The notes below the pieces were generated by a model, which was given only the letters and a program-made list of their open reading frames with translations, was not told the DNA's origin and ran no database searches. A stretch of 64,000 bases of DNA from Planctomycetaceae bacterium (lineage in GTDB: Bacteria > Planctomycetota > Planctomycetia > Planctomycetales > Planctomycetaceae), in NCBI GenBank assembly GCA_041398785.1, contig JAWKUA010000010.1:62001-126000 (forward strand), given 5' to 3'. A program made the translations under genes and the position numbers. Below, piece after piece: positions 1 through 11,774 of the stretch. Position 1 is the stretch's first letter. Each line of letters starts with the position of its first letter.

Positions 1-183
1 ATCAGGAGACGAGTCCGCCTGCTGGCTGCGAACAAATTCCTCGACATCCTGCTCACGAAACTTCCAGCTTCCGCGATCCGCAAACCCGCGAATCTCACCT
101 TCCTCCCGCAGACGAAGCAGTCGTTCCTTTGTAGCGCCGATACGTTCCGCAGCTTCATCAAGACTGAGATATTTCTTGGCCAT
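1..183 (-). CDS. Helix-turn-helix (excisionase/MerR-like) DNA-binding protein, partial
   Basis: Reverse-strand reading begins MAKKYLSLDEAAERIGATKE and continues about 61 residues to the window edge, so the C-terminus is missing. The pattern LSLDEAAERIGATKERLLRLREEG followed by a Gly/Arg-rich wing and WKFREQDVEEFV is that of a short winged helix-turn-helix of the excisionase/MerR type, in which the first helix pair reads DNA and the W-F segment closes the fold. The start is supported by AGGAG about 10 bases upstream. In full-length relatives this domain often sits at the front of a longer protein, so the function of the whole cannot be stated. DNA or protein binding by the visible domain is inference from the family. 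Confidence 0.75.
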   Translation of the reverse strand, partial: MAKKYLSLDEAAERIGATKERLLRLREEGEIRGFADRGSWKFREQDVEEFVRSQQADSSPD

Positions 184-954
184 TCGTCGCAGACTCCTGT
201 CGGAAAGTCGGTCTTAGCAGTGGGAAGCGTGCAGCGGCATCCGAGCGGTATGTTCGAGCGGGCTCCATTCCTTCTCGCGAATTTTCAATTCCGCGGCGCA
301 ACACTCCGGGCACTGCCCGGGACGCCGGATTTGGTAAACGACTGACTGGCGAAAAGCGGGAACTTTTACCAGATGCAGTTGCCTCTTCGATTCTAGATTC
401 CGGCAGGGTCGATGCAAGTTCTTTGTCCGCGACGACATCCGGGTTGTCGGCATCGGCGACCCGGTCGTTCGAATGCGGTCAGGTACCTCGTCACAGAGCG
501 GGGAATTCTCATACCCCTGCGACCTGCACAACCGTCAAAGTCCGATTCGCCCGCACGCAGACGCCGACCGGCTGCGCCAAAAATCGCATACCCGCCTTTC
601 GTTCGTCGACCACCGGACGCCGGTGCCTGCATGGAATCCCCACTGTCCGGTACCGGAACGACAAGATCCAGTGCTGTAATCGGACCAACACGCCCGATCG
701 GCAAGCTGCCGACGGCGTGAATGGTGATTTTCACGGACTTCCGGGAATCACCGGCGGCGCGCCGGGAGTTCTCGCTCGATCTGCGATTCGGAAGCTGGCG
801 GAATTTGCCGTCGGCAATCACTGCCTGATCCGCGGTCAGATACCGGATCACAGGTTCAAAGGCCGAACATCGATTCGTTGCGGATCGCTGGCGGGACGGT
901 GTCTCACCATCCGCGGCGCAAATTCATCAGGACTCGCACCCGGCGAGGATGCGC
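184..954. other. Intergenic stretch without a convincing gene
   Basis: About 770 bases between the HTH gene and pckA. Several open frames cross it on both strands (for example 393-851 minus and 423-1127 plus), but they are Arg/Pro/Ser-rich with no recognisable motif, and the plus one runs into pckA. I see no tRNA-like or strongly structured element. It may hold decayed sequence. Confidence 0.5.
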
Positions 955-2544
<1,590 letters not shown>

Positions 2545-2699
2545 TTAGCGGCTTTCTGATGTTTAAGGGATCGCAGCAAACGTGGACGACGAGGGATCGC
2601 GGCCGGCACAAACGATTTCGGAAGCGGAACAACCGAGCAACGGATGACGCTGAAGCATTGCCGTTCCGCGCCACGGACACGGCGTCTGCGTTCGTTGAG

Positions 2700-2897
2700 C
2701 TACTTTCCAGACTTGCTTTTGCTCTTCTTCTTCTTACCGCTGGTCGTCGCACCTTTCGCGACAACCGTCTTTTTCTTCGTGCCGCCAGCGGACTTGTCGT
2801 CGTCGGATTTCGACGTCGAATCGTTGGTTCCGAAAACGCGATCCCAGCCCGCGACGAATTTCTTGCTGGCTCCCGTATGCACTGTGTACCCGGTCAT
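2700..2897 (-). CDS. Small Lys/Ser-rich basic protein
   Basis: 65 residues. The N-terminal half (MTGYTVHTGASKKFVAGWDR) looks folded and conserved in style, with an aromatic VFG turn. The C-terminal half is low-complexity Lys/Ser/Gly/Thr and ends KKKKSKSKSGK. The start is supported by a GAGGA site about 10 bases upstream. I recognise the general type as a small protein common in planctomycetes, but its function is unknown. The basic tail suggests nucleic-acid binding, which is inference only. It stands alone between pckA and an FHA-domain gene. Confidence 0.75.
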   Translation of the reverse strand: MTGYTVHTGASKKFVAGWDRVFGTNDSTSKSDDDKSAGGTKKKTVVAKGATTSGKKKKSKSKSGK

Positions 2898-3538
2898 TTC
2901 GCTGTGTCCTCAAAACTGATTATGAACAGGACAACGACCGTGCGGCGGCTCCATACCGAGTCACGGCGCTGACTGCTCACAGAAGCTAATACAACCGCCT
3001 ATTCGTTCAAGACCGGTATCGAGTGCCGCTGACGAGTTCTCAGTTTCGACGGGCGCTCTCCGATGTTCGGATTTCCAGCGACTGCGGCCCTGCACTGGCT
3101 TCCCAAAGGCCGCGACACTTCTGCCGGCAATCTCAACGGCGGTCGTGTCCGGCGTGTTGACCTGAGCCGTCTGCCTGCGGCCGGCGAATTCGTCATCAAA
3201 TACTTCCGCTTCGCATCGCCTCGCGCGTCGAACTCGTGTCAAACGAAGACATGACCCACTGCAATTCGACTGTCCTGCGATGGACCGCTGCGTCCGAAAA
3301 GTCCGCGCAGCCGGAAGAGTCCCGCGGAGGGTTTTTCCCCAATCGTTACGTCTGGACCACCGCTGCGAAAAAGCGCAGGCAAGAATTGCGTTGAATCCGG
3401 CACAACTGACTTTCCGGAAGTAGCATCGAACAGCAGGAATGAACTGCAACGGAAGTGCCTCCTGATCCGTTTCCACCGCTCGCGATGATCGTTTCGCGAA
3501 CCACAAACGGACGATCGCAGAATTGCGGGAGTGCCATC
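2898..3538. other. Intergenic stretch, nothing identified
   Basis: About 640 bases between the Lys-rich gene and the FHA gene. Open frames here (for example 2961-3506 minus, 3239-3640 minus) lack motifs, are rich in Arg/Ser, and have no convincing ribosome binding site. No repeat or RNA-like structure was spotted. It should contain the promoter of the plus-strand FHA gene and of the minus-strand small protein. Confidence 0.5.
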
Positions 3539-4045
3539 ATGAATCTTGTCTTGAGAATGATTCGGGGACCGCAGGTGGGATCCTGCCGAGTGCTGCAGGT
3601 TGGTCAGCGAGCAATCGTCGGAACAACGGACGCATGCCACTGGGTCATTCCCGACGCCGAACTGCGGGGTCTGCGGTTTCGCTTCGGCTGTTCGACGCCC
3701 GGCTGCTGGGTCGAAGACCTTTCAGAATCTCCGCGGCTGCTGGTCAACGGCCTGACTGCAGGAAAAGCGCGAATCTTCGACGGTGATGTCGTCAGCCTCG
3801 GACGCTGCTGCTTCGTTACGCGAGTCCGCGACCGCCGCGTGCAGTCTGTCGCCGCGGCAAACATTCAGCCTGCGGAGTTTCGCGAAAACCCGCCGCGCCG
3901 ATTCGCGAATAGTGCAGGATTTCGACTTCGAATGCGGGGCCTGCTGTCTTCGTATGACTCCCGGCCGACGATTGTTCCGACAGGTTCGGCGGAGATCAGT
4001 TCGGAAAGCTGGGTGCAATTCGCCGCGCAATCCGGAACTCCGTAA
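3539..4045 (+). CDS. FHA-domain-like protein
   Basis: 168 residues from the internal ATG (MNLVLRMIRGPQVGSCRVLQ). Upstream residues of the longer frame look like non-coding sequence. The first about 100 residues follow the forkhead-associated layout: a beta strand ending MIRGP, an IVGTTDACHWVIPD stretch in place of the usual IGR-S-D motif, a later strand with LVNG, and DGDVVSLGRCCF at the end of the domain. FHA domains bind phosphothreonine peptides. Here the canonical Gly-Arg and Ser-x-x-His residues are only partly visible, so binding is uncertain. The rest is an unstructured tail. A soluble cytoplasmic adaptor is likely. Confidence 0.7.
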   Translation: MNLVLRMIRGPQVGSCRVLQVGQRAIVGTTDACHWVIPDAELRGLRFRFGCSTPGCWVEDLSESPRLLVNGLTAGKARIFDGDVVSLGRCCFVTRVRDRRVQSVAAANIQPAEFRENPPRRFANSAGFRLRMRGLLSSYDSRPTIVPTGSAEISSESWVQFAAQSGTP

Positions 4046-4120
4046 TGCTCTGAATGGCTGGCACTGGTAAGATTTCGCGGTCCACCGATCGCTGACCGCC
4101 GCTACCAGGAGAGTCCCCGG

Positions 4121-4333
4121 ATGCTGAGCCAACAGACACTGCAGCGCTACCGCGAAATGACTTCGGGAGAACGACTGCAGATGACACTTCGGATGATCGA
4201 CGAAAACCTGCCGTACCTTGCGATGGGTCGGCCGGAAGTTGTGGAGCGACGTTTTCAGCTCCTGAAACGCGAAAATGATCTGCGAAACGCAGGCATCCTG
4301 ACGGGCATCGCCCGTGACGGATTCCAAGGATGA
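4121..4333 (+). CDS. Small hypothetical protein paired with a nucleotidyltransferase-fold gene
   Basis: 70 residues, alpha-helical and charged (MLSQQTLQRYREMTSGERLQ ... RRFQLLKRENDLRNAGIL). It has an AGGAGA ribosome binding site just upstream. The stop overlaps the next start by four bases (ATGA), so it is translationally coupled to the nucleotidyltransferase-like gene. I do not recognise the family. The pattern of a small helical protein followed directly by a nucleotidyltransferase fold resembles two-gene toxin-antitoxin arrangements, but in MNT/HEPN systems the partner is longer and carries an R-x4-6-H motif that is not evident here. Confidence 0.75.
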   Translation: MLSQQTLQRYREMTSGERLQMTLRMIDENLPYLAMGRPEVVERRFQLLKRENDLRNAGILTGIARDGFQG

Positions 4334-4893
4334 GCCCGCTATCGCAGGCTGTGCTGGATTTCGTTGACCTTTTCGAATCGCGCGCAATTCAATACGCGAT
4401 TATGGGAGGACTGGCTGCCCGTGCGCATGGCATGCCGCGTGCCACGTTTGATGTGGACTTCACGATCTCCGTCGAGCGTGATGATTTGCCGTCTCTGTTC
4501 GATGCCGCAGAGGATCTCGGCTACACAATTCCTGCGGCATATCGAGCCGGATGGGTGGACCAGGTTTCGGGCATGCCGCTGGTCAAGCTGGGAGTGGCCA
4601 TCGCAGACAGGAGCGTTGATGTTGACGTTTTCCTGGCCGAATCACCCTACCTGAGGGAAGTCATCAAAAGACGTTGTCGCGAGGTAATTGACACAGGCCA
4701 CGTCTGGCTCGTGAGCCCGGAAGATCTGATTGTCCTCAAGGTCTTGTCCGGGCGGCCGCGCGACAGGATCGACGTCCAGGACGTCCTGTTTATGCAGGGG
4801 GAACTCGATCGCCGCTATATGCGGCACTGGGCGGAACAGCTTGGCGTGCTGCCGCGACTGGAATCGGCACTGCAGGAATTTGACAACGGCTGA
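4330..4893 (+). CDS. Nucleotidyltransferase-fold protein (AbiEii/DUF6036-like)
   Basis: 187 residues. Residues about 22-45 read YAIMGGLAARAHGMPRATFD followed by VDF, matching the GG-x-A-x-x-HG-x-x-R-x-T-x-D-x-D signature of the nucleotidyltransferase superfamily. A third acidic position is likely in SVDVDVFLAES (about 96-106). The segment VSPEDLIVLKVLSGRPRDRIDVQDV is typical of this group in bacteria and archaea. Members transfer nucleotides to proteins or RNA, and several are toxins or abortive-infection components. Others have no known role. It is coupled to the preceding 70-residue gene. A role in defence or toxin action is inference. Confidence 0.8.
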   Translation: MSPLSQAVLDFVDLFESRAIQYAIMGGLAARAHGMPRATFDVDFTISVERDDLPSLFDAAEDLGYTIPAAYRAGWVDQVSGMPLVKLGVAIADRSVDVDVFLAESPYLREVIKRRCREVIDTGHVWLVSPEDLIVLKVLSGRPRDRIDVQDVLFMQGELDRRYMRHWAEQLGVLPRLESALQEFDNG

Positions 4894-5104
4894 GTTCCTT
4901 TGTGCCGCCGAATTGGAACACCGCACTCCTGTCGGTAACAATGGTCACCACAGGATCGACATGCTCAAATTGCGCGTCGTTCTCCGTTCCTGCCCGCCTG
5001 ACGGATTCAGCACCGAGCGTGACCGACATTGCCGTACCGTTCCGGCACCAGGCGTGAATGTCGCTCGCAATTTCGACGGTATGTGCTCATCAGCCGACAG
5101 CCCT

Positions 5105-8100
5105 ATGAATCTTCGCCGCTTATTCACCGCCGCGATGTTTACCAGCGTGCTCTTCAGCGTCGGCGCAGGTTCGTCTTGCCGCCCGGCGACCGCATTCGTT
5201 CAGGATCAAAATAGCCGCGACGCGAAACTGACTGAACGGTATTTGTCCCTGCTGAAGAAGAATCCCCGGAAGGGAACAGCATTCGACAAAGTCTACGCGT
5301 TCTATTCCGAACAGCGCACACTGGACGATTTCGTCACGTCGCTGGCAGACGCGGTCGTCGCGGATGCAGCAGACGGCAGCAATGCGATGATTCTGGGACT
5401 GGTGGAGGCTCGCCGCGGAAACCACGCGGAAGCCTCCGCAGCGTTCGCCGTCGCTGAAAAAGCTCGGCCCGAAGATCCGGTAGCCTGCTGGCTGCATGCC
5501 GAATCCCTGCTTCAGAGCGGCGCGACTCAGGATGCAATCCGGGCTTTGAAACGTGCCGTTGAACGCAAACCGCAGCGAGCGGATTCGCTGGAAGTCCACC
5601 AGCTTCTCGCGACGACTCTACAGCAATCCGGCGACCTGCGAGCGGCACTCGACGTCTGGCAGCGGCTGGAAGCGGATTTCCCCGGAGACGATCGCATCCT
5701 GGAACGAGTCGGTTCGATTCTCGCGGAGAACGGTCAGCACGAAGCCGCTCTGCAGCGGTTTCAAAAGCTCGCGCGAGCGGCGAAAGATCGTTCCAAACGC
5801 GCCGAGTTTGCTGTCCGGGCTGCTGAACAACTGCTGGACCTGGATCGCACGCACGAAGCCGTTCAGGCCTTCGATCGGCTGCTGGAAGATGTCAATCCCG
5901 AAAGCTGGCTGTTCAGCGATGTGCGGGGACGCATTGAAGTCGCGCTGCTGAAGTCCGGTGACTATGCCGACGTCGCGCAGTACTACCTGCGACAACTGGA
6001 GAAGCGTCCGGATGACCTGGACGCCATGATTCGGCTCGGTCGGTTCCTGTCGCTCAACGGTCAAACGACCGAATCCCGCGAATGGTTCGAACGCGCCATC
6101 CGGCTGGCTCCGTCCAGCGTCGAGCTGCGTGAAGCGCTCATCCAGGAACTTGTCCGACAGGATGATTTCGCCGCCGCGATCGCTCAATATCAACAGCTCG
6201 AAAAGCTGTCGCCAGGCAACCCTGACCACATTGAAGCTCACGGACATCTGTTGCTGCGGGATCCATCGCAGGATGAACCCGCGCGGCGAACCAACGCCGC
6301 AAACATCTGGAAAAAGTTATTGTGGTCCGACCCAGCCGACGTCGCCGCTGTTCGACGACTCGCGGAGCTGTTTCGCAGCGCTGCGATGACCGACGAAGCG
6401 ATCGAAATGTTCGAACAGGCTGTCACTCTCAGCCCTGACGATCCGCAGAACCGCGAAGCTCTGGGCGAATATCTGCACACGCTGAACCGGCATCAGGAAG
6501 CCATCGCCGCGTGGAACAGCATCTCCTCCGGTGACCGCCGAAACGCCGCCAGTCTGGTCCGTACGGCTGAAGTCTTTCGCAACTTCGGCGACATGCAGAA
6601 CGCTCTGCGCTGCATGTCGGAAGCATCGGAGATGGATCTGGAATTCTTCGATCGGCTGCAGTTTGGCAAGTGGCTTCGTGAGTCGGGATACTGGAGCGAT
6701 TCACTGCAGCAGTTCGACTTCGCGGAAACTCAGGCCGTGTCACCGGAAGACCGCCGGCAACTGCTGCAGGAGCGGCTCCGCACTCTGCAGGAGTCCGGTG
6801 GTCTGGTCATGCAGGCTGCGATTCTGGAATCGCAGCTTCGTGCGGAACCGCAGTCGTCCGCCGATTCGTGGCTGACTCTGGCGTCGTATCATGAAGCCGC
6901 GGGAAATCTGACGTCCGCTGTTCGCGCCGTCGAGCAGGCGCTTTCACGTGACGCGACTCTTCCGGCGGCATGGCAACTTGCATCACGGCTGCTGGAAAAC
7001 ACCGGGCGATTGGCCGATGCCGTCACGGCGAACCGTCGGCTGGCGGAAACCGATCGCCGATACCACAGCGAAGCTCTCCGGAAGATCGCCGACCTGGAAC
7101 GTCGCCTGGGGCATCCTGATGCGTCCCGCAAGGCGGCTCAGGAATTGATCGACGCGTCTCCGCAGAACGTGGAAAACCTGCAGTTCGTGGCCGAACTGTT
7201 CGCGCAGCTTGGCGACCCCGTGGCTGCCCTGGAAGCTCTTCGAAACGCAGAACGCGGGAATCCCACGGATGTTGATGCTCAACTGCGACTGGCGCGAGCA
7301 CTCGCAGATCAGTTTCAGACCGACGATGCCGTTGCGGTTCTCTGGAACACACTGCCGCGCACGACGTCGTCGGATCGCCGCACTGAGATTGTTCGGCTGA
7401 TGTCCGAACTGTATCTGCGAGCCGATAACTTCGATCAGTTCATCACGCGACTTGAGCGGTTTGAACGCGAAAGTGACGACGCTCCGCACATCGGGCTGCT
7501 GACTTCGGTCGCTTATGAATCCGCCGGAGATCTGCTGGCGGCGGAACGAGTGCTGAAGCAGGGACTCGCGCGCGACGCCCGCGATGCGGACGTTCTGGAG
7601 CGTCTGGCAACGATCGCCGATCGCCGCGGTGATTTTTCAACCGCAGCAGATTACCAGCGGCGAATTGTGGACGTCGCTCCGTCGGTGGAAGCGAAACAGC
7701 GGCTGGCGAAACTCCTGCAGAACGCCGGTGAAATCGGCGAAGTCGAAGCCGCAGTACTTGGTCTGCCGGACGGTTCGCAGAATTCTCAGCAGGCTTTGTT
7801 GACCGTCGCCGACACGTTCATCAACGCCGAAAACCTGCACGCGGCCGGCAGTCTTTGTGAACAGCAATCGAATGACAATTGGCGCTGGCAACTGCGGCTG
7901 GCGATTGTCAATTGGAAACAGGGCGACCGCGAATCCGCGGCGCAGCATTTCGACAAGATCATCGCGGCGGGACCGGAAGCAGTTGAATCCCCGGGCGCGA
8001 GCCGTGATTCGTCGCAGCCGGAGATTCTGCAATCCGGGCGCGCGGCGATTGAAGCGATCGTTGGAATCCTGCGACTTCGTCAAACCCAGGCGCCGCCAAC

Positions 8101-11100
8101 TTCCAGGATGCGCGATCTGGGGGCGGATGACTTCGAAGCGGCAAGGATCGCTTCGATCGCCGCCCGAGCGGTCGTCGCCCAGCGCCGGGATGGTGATTCG
8201 TTTCTCGAAACACTCGCTGCCCGCGCGCAGCAATCGATCGACACGAACGCACGGCCCGCCTGGGACTGGTACTTTGCGCTGTACGGACTGCACGCGGCCG
8301 GGCTGGGTTCACTGGGCGAAACTCATCCCGCCATCGAACTGCTGCGACAGCGAACTGAACCGGAAGCTCAGTTACTGTACCTGACACAAATTCGTTCACA
8401 GGCATTCTTTGAAGAACAGTCGCCAGCCGGCCAAACAAGTCGGGCAACACCGCCCGAACCGCTGAATTCTGAACAAGCCACCCATCTGTTCGCGGCATGG
8501 AACGTTGTGCACGATTCTCACCCGGACTGGATCACTCACGACGACATGATCGCTGTGATTCGCGAACTGGACCTGGCGGGACGCACCCGCGATGCCGACG
8601 CGGTTTACGACACGCTGACGGGATTTGGCGCGTCGGCGGCCGATATGGAAACGGCATTGATCGTATCAGCGCGCCGGAATGATTCGGCGGCGGTTGTTCA
8701 GCAACTGACGAAGCTGGCTTCGAGGAATTGGACGGAAGGGGTTTTAGGAGTCCATGGCGTCGGTCATCTGCCGATTGAGCGTCAGCAGATTCCGAGCGAT
8801 CAGGTTTCGGAAAGTGTCGCGAGGTTGATCGCATGGCAGGTTGCTCACGAACAATCGGATTCTGCACTGAAGGTTCTGTCACGGTTCCTGACCTGCGTGG
8901 ACAGTTATGGCGGATTCACGTCAGGGACTACGGCGTTTCCGGCGCAGGCGGGTGCCGGCTCAGTCACGGTCTATTCGGCAGACGGATCGTCGTTCACTCG
9001 GCAAACAAAGCCTCTGATTGCCGAAACCGGGTTCTCACCATCGGTCGTGAATGCTCTGGCAAGCGCCCACGTGGCATTCGAACGAGCGGGCAGGACCGAA
9101 GACTTGATTGGGTTTTTCGAGCAACTGACAATCGACGGCGACGACACTCAGCATTCGGATCGAGCACAGATCGCCAATCACATCGTGCTGGAACTGGCGC
9201 TGGCGCAATTGGCTGCGTTCAACAACGATCCGCAGCTCACGGCCGTCCATTTTGTGCGAGCCGCAGAATACGTGCCGAACAATGCTGCCATTCGATTCTG
9301 GCTCGTTCGATTTCTGTTCGCCGAAGGTAATCATGCCGACGCACTGGCGTTGCTGGAGACTCTCGGTGGTGAAGACGGTGACGTGATCCGCGAACGCGAA
9401 CTGCTGGCGCTGGAGATTGCTCAAACTGTGGGGCTGACTGATCGTGCTCGTCGCGCGGCCGAGATTCTTGCCGGCATGCAGCTTGACGGTCCGTCGTCGC
9501 AGAAGCTGATTCGTCAAATGAAGACTCTGGGTCTGGACGACCTTGCTACGGACATCGCGATTCGGTCCGGGCAGCCGGCGGAACGCCACATATCGACAAT
9601 TCACCGACAGATGCAGCAGTATGCCGTGCAGGAACAGCCGCGCCTGGCCGAACAGGCTGCTCGACAGATCCTGCGAGACACCGCACCGGGTGCGTCGCCC
9701 CGAAGTGAATCCGGTCAGGCGCGCGGCGCGGCAATCCGACTTCTGCTGGACGCGGGACAACTGACGCCGCTGATCGAATCTCTGCGGCGGCAGGTCGCAC
9801 AAACGCCCGACGATGCCGAGCAACTCGAAGCGCTGTCCGAATTCTGTCTGGCCGCGGGGATGACTGCGGAAGCGGATGCCATCACGAAGCGGCTGACCGG
9901 TCTGCAGCCGACCAGTCCCGCGGAGCTGATTCAGCGGGCCGAGCGACTTCAGCAGCAGGGCCAAACCGATCACGCGTGCGACACATTCCTGAAGGTGATT
10001 CGCCAGGACGCGGCATTCTTCGCCCGCGACTATTACCGGCTGATCCGGACGTTCGACAATTCCAATCGGCTGGATGAACTTGCCGACGCGCTGGCGGGTT
10101 CGGATCTTTCGCAACTGGCGGCAAATCCGCACGCGGTTCAGGAACTGGTGGAACAGTTGATGCGAAGCCGTTCGCACCGCGACGCCGGGCTGCGATTGTT
10201 TGAGAAGGCGTGGGAATCGCTGCCCGCCATTCGCCAGAATCTGCTCAGCAACGTTACCGACGAACGCATCTGGGAACTTCCCGTGATGCTGGACTACATT
10301 CGCCGCGGCGTCATTCCGTCGTCGCAGCAGGATGCGTATGCAAGGCCGTGGGAAGGCATCGCCGGACCGATGACGTACCGCGATGACGGCTGCGTGACGG
10401 GAACTCTGCACCGGCTGCTGGCCGCTCTTGGAACCGTCGAACGGCGAAAGCAGTTTTTGTCTGAGGTCGACGAAACACTGAACCGCCTTCCACAGTGGTA
10501 CGGCGGCTACCTGATTTCCGCCGTGATGCATGCTCAGCAGAACGACGTCGCAACTGCGCAAACACGACTCGCTGCACTGCGGGACATGCAATCGCCGCTG
10601 GCGCAGGTTCCCGGTGACGCGGCCTGGGTAATCGCCTGCGCGCTGGAAGGTCACGACGTGGAACTGGCGGCAGAAGTGAAACAACTGCTGCAGATCGCTT
10701 TGGACGATTCGGCCCTGGCAGGCCGCCGTGTCAGTGCCTTCGCGAATTCTCCGGCGCTAAGGCTTGCGCGACTGCTGGAGCGAGACAACGAACCGTCAAA
10801 GGCGCGAGCGCTGATCCTGCAGCAGGTGCTGGACGCCGAATACCCGAAAGGTCGGGCACCGGGGTTCGCGGAGTTTCATTTCGTGAGCGATCGTCTCGCC
10901 GCAGCCAGGGTCTTGACTCGACTTCGGTACCCGCTGGATTCAGTGCAACTGTTGAAGAGCATCACGTCGGAAACGCTGGCTGCGTCAACGCGATGGAACG
11001 GCGGAGGAGGAAACAGGGATCGCGATCTTCAGGAAGCAACGCGTCTGGCGGAATCCGCGACGACGGTGACAAACCTGCGGCGGAACGTTCAGGAACTCGT

Positions 11101-11728
11101 CGAACAACCGGACGGAAGCAGCGATCGCTGCCGCTTCCGTTTCTTCGTCGCGGCGGCTTCCGATTCTGTGGAGGAAATGAAGCTCGTCAGCGTTGTCGAA
11201 AATGCGATCGCCGCCGCCGCGTCGGCTCCACCGGACGAAGTTGCGGCTCTAAAGGAAGGACTGCTGGCGTTATCGCAGAAAGCCGGCGACGGCAGACCGT
11301 CTGCCTCCGTAGCACTGTTTCTGCTGGGGACAGCCACTGATGACGGCAGCCTGCAATCGGAAGCAGGCGACTTGCTAACGTCGTATGTTGACGGCACCGT
11401 ACCCGTCCGTGAGACGGCCGACGGAGACATTTCGCTGTGGCTCGCCGCCCGATCGCTGCTGCGAAAAGATTCGTCGACCGCCCGTGGCCGTCGCCTTGCG
11501 GACCGCGCGGAGGCGGCCGCCAGGCTGGTCAACCGCAGCGATCTTCTGACCGCAATCCTGAAGGAACGAGGCGACCTGGAACTCGCCGCCGGTGACAAAT
11601 CCGCGGCGAACGCTTCGTGGAACCGGCTGCTGGATGCGATCGTGTCACGCGATGATTCGCCGGCGACCGGACCGACATCCACAGCAGTTGAGGAACTGCG
11701 GCAAAGACTGCTTCGAAGCAAGCCGTAG
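5105..11728 (+). CDS. Giant secreted TPR-repeat protein
   Basis: 2207 residues from the ATG that opens a signal peptide (MNLRRLFTAAMFTSVLFSVG, cleavage probably after the Ala-rich stretch near residue 30). The open frame extends upstream to 4730, but that part overlaps the previous gene and reads as non-coding. Nearly the whole protein is a chain of degenerate 34-residue helical pairs (for example NHAEASAAFAVAEKARPEDP, DEAIEMFEQAVTLSPDDPQN), indicating a long tetratricopeptide superhelix. There is no evident enzyme domain or membrane anchor apart from the signal peptide. It probably scaffolds protein complexes in the periplasm or at the envelope; partners are unknown. Confidence 0.9.
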   Translation: MNLRRLFTAAMFTSVLFSVGAGSSCRPATAFVQDQNSRDAKLTERYLSLLKKNPRKGTAFDKVYAFYSEQRTLDDFVTSLADAVVADAADGSNAMILGLVEARRGNHAEASAAFAVAEKARPEDPVACWLHAESLLQSGATQDAIRALKRAVERKPQRADSLEVHQLLATTLQQSGDLRAALDVWQRLEADFPGDDRILERVGSILAENGQHEAALQRFQKLARAAKDRSKRAEFAVRAAEQLLDLDRTHEAVQAFDRLLEDVNPESWLFSDVRGRIEVALLKSGDYADVAQYYLRQLEKRPDDLDAMIRLGRFLSLNGQTTESREWFERAIRLAPSSVELREALIQELVRQDDFAAAIAQYQQLEKLSPGNPDHIEAHGHLLLRDPSQDEPARRTNAANIWKKLLWSDPADVAAVRRLAELFRSAAMTDEAIEMFEQAVTLSPDDPQNREALGEYLHTLNRHQEAIAAWNSISSGDRRNAASLVRTAEVFRNFGDMQNALRCMSEASEMDLEFFDRLQFGKWLRESGYWSDSLQQFDFAETQAVSPEDRRQLLQERLRTLQESGGLVMQAAILESQLRAEPQSSADSWLTLASYHEAAGNLTSAVRAVEQALSRDATLPAAWQLASRLLENTGRLADAVTANRRLAETDRRYHSEALRKIADLERRLGHPDASRKAAQELIDASPQNVENLQFVAELFAQLGDPVAALEALRNAERGNPTDVDAQLRLARALADQFQTDDAVAVLWNTLPRTTSSDRRTEIVRLMSELYLRADNFDQFITRLERFERESDDAPHIGLLTSVAYESAGDLLAAERVLKQGLARDARDADVLERLATIADRRGDFSTAADYQRRIVDVAPSVEAKQRLAKLLQNAGEIGEVEAAVLGLPDGSQNSQQALLTVADTFINAENLHAAGSLCEQQSNDNWRWQLRLAIVNWKQGDRESAAQHFDKIIAAGPEAVESPGASRDSSQPEILQSGRAAIEAIVGILRLRQTQAPPTSRMRDLGADDFEAARIASIAARAVVAQRRDGDSFLETLAARAQQSIDTNARPAWDWYFALYGLHAAGLGSLGETHPAIELLRQRTEPEAQLLYLTQIRSQAFFEEQSPAGQTSRATPPEPLNSEQATHLFAAWNVVHDSHPDWITHDDMIAVIRELDLAGRTRDADAVYDTLTGFGASAADMETALIVSARRNDSAAVVQQLTKLASRNWTEGVLGVHGVGHLPIERQQIPSDQVSESVARLIAWQVAHEQSDSALKVLSRFLTCVDSYGGFTSGTTAFPAQAGAGSVTVYSADGSSFTRQTKPLIAETGFSPSVVNALASAHVAFERAGRTEDLIGFFEQLTIDGDDTQHSDRAQIANHIVLELALAQLAAFNNDPQLTAVHFVRAAEYVPNNAAIRFWLVRFLFAEGNHADALALLETLGGEDGDVIRERELLALEIAQTVGLTDRARRAAEILAGMQLDGPSSQKLIRQMKTLGLDDLATDIAIRSGQPAERHISTIHRQMQQYAVQEQPRLAEQAARQILRDTAPGASPRSESGQARGAAIRLLLDAGQLTPLIESLRRQVAQTPDDAEQLEALSEFCLAAGMTAEADAITKRLTGLQPTSPAELIQRAERLQQQGQTDHACDTFLKVIRQDAAFFARDYYRLIRTFDNSNRLDELADALAGSDLSQLAANPHAVQELVEQLMRSRSHRDAGLRLFEKAWESLPAIRQNLLSNVTDERIWELPVMLDYIRRGVIPSSQQDAYARPWEGIAGPMTYRDDGCVTGTLHRLLAALGTVERRKQFLSEVDETLNRLPQWYGGYLISAVMHAQQNDVATAQTRLAALRDMQSPLAQVPGDAAWVIACALEGHDVELAAEVKQLLQIALDDSALAGRRVSAFANSPALRLARLLERDNEPSKARALILQQVLDAEYPKGRAPGFAEFHFVSDRLAAARVLTRLRYPLDSVQLLKSITSETLAASTRWNGGGGNRDRDLQEATRLAESATTVTNLRRNVQELVEQPDGSSDRCRFRFFVAAASDSVEEMKLVSVVENAIAAAASAPPDEVAALKEGLLALSQKAGDGRPSASVALFLLGTATDDGSLQSEAGDLLTSYVDGTVPVRETADGDISLWLAARSLLRKDSSTARGRRLADRAEAAARLVNRSDLLTAILKERGDLELAAGDKSAANASWNRLLDAIVSRDDSPATGPTSTAVEELRQRLLRSKP

Positions 11729-11774
11729 CCGACCCCGCCGCTGCCCCGAATCGCAGCTGAGCAGCGGCGTGGAT

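Noticed and set aside
2961..3506. 181-residue minus-strand open frame between the Lys-rich and FHA genes
   Set aside because: Composition is of random GC-rich sequence and no domain is visible.
9035..10684. 549-residue minus-strand open frame inside the TPR gene
   Set aside because: Antisense shadow of a long GC-rich gene; the plus-strand TPR repeats are unmistakable.
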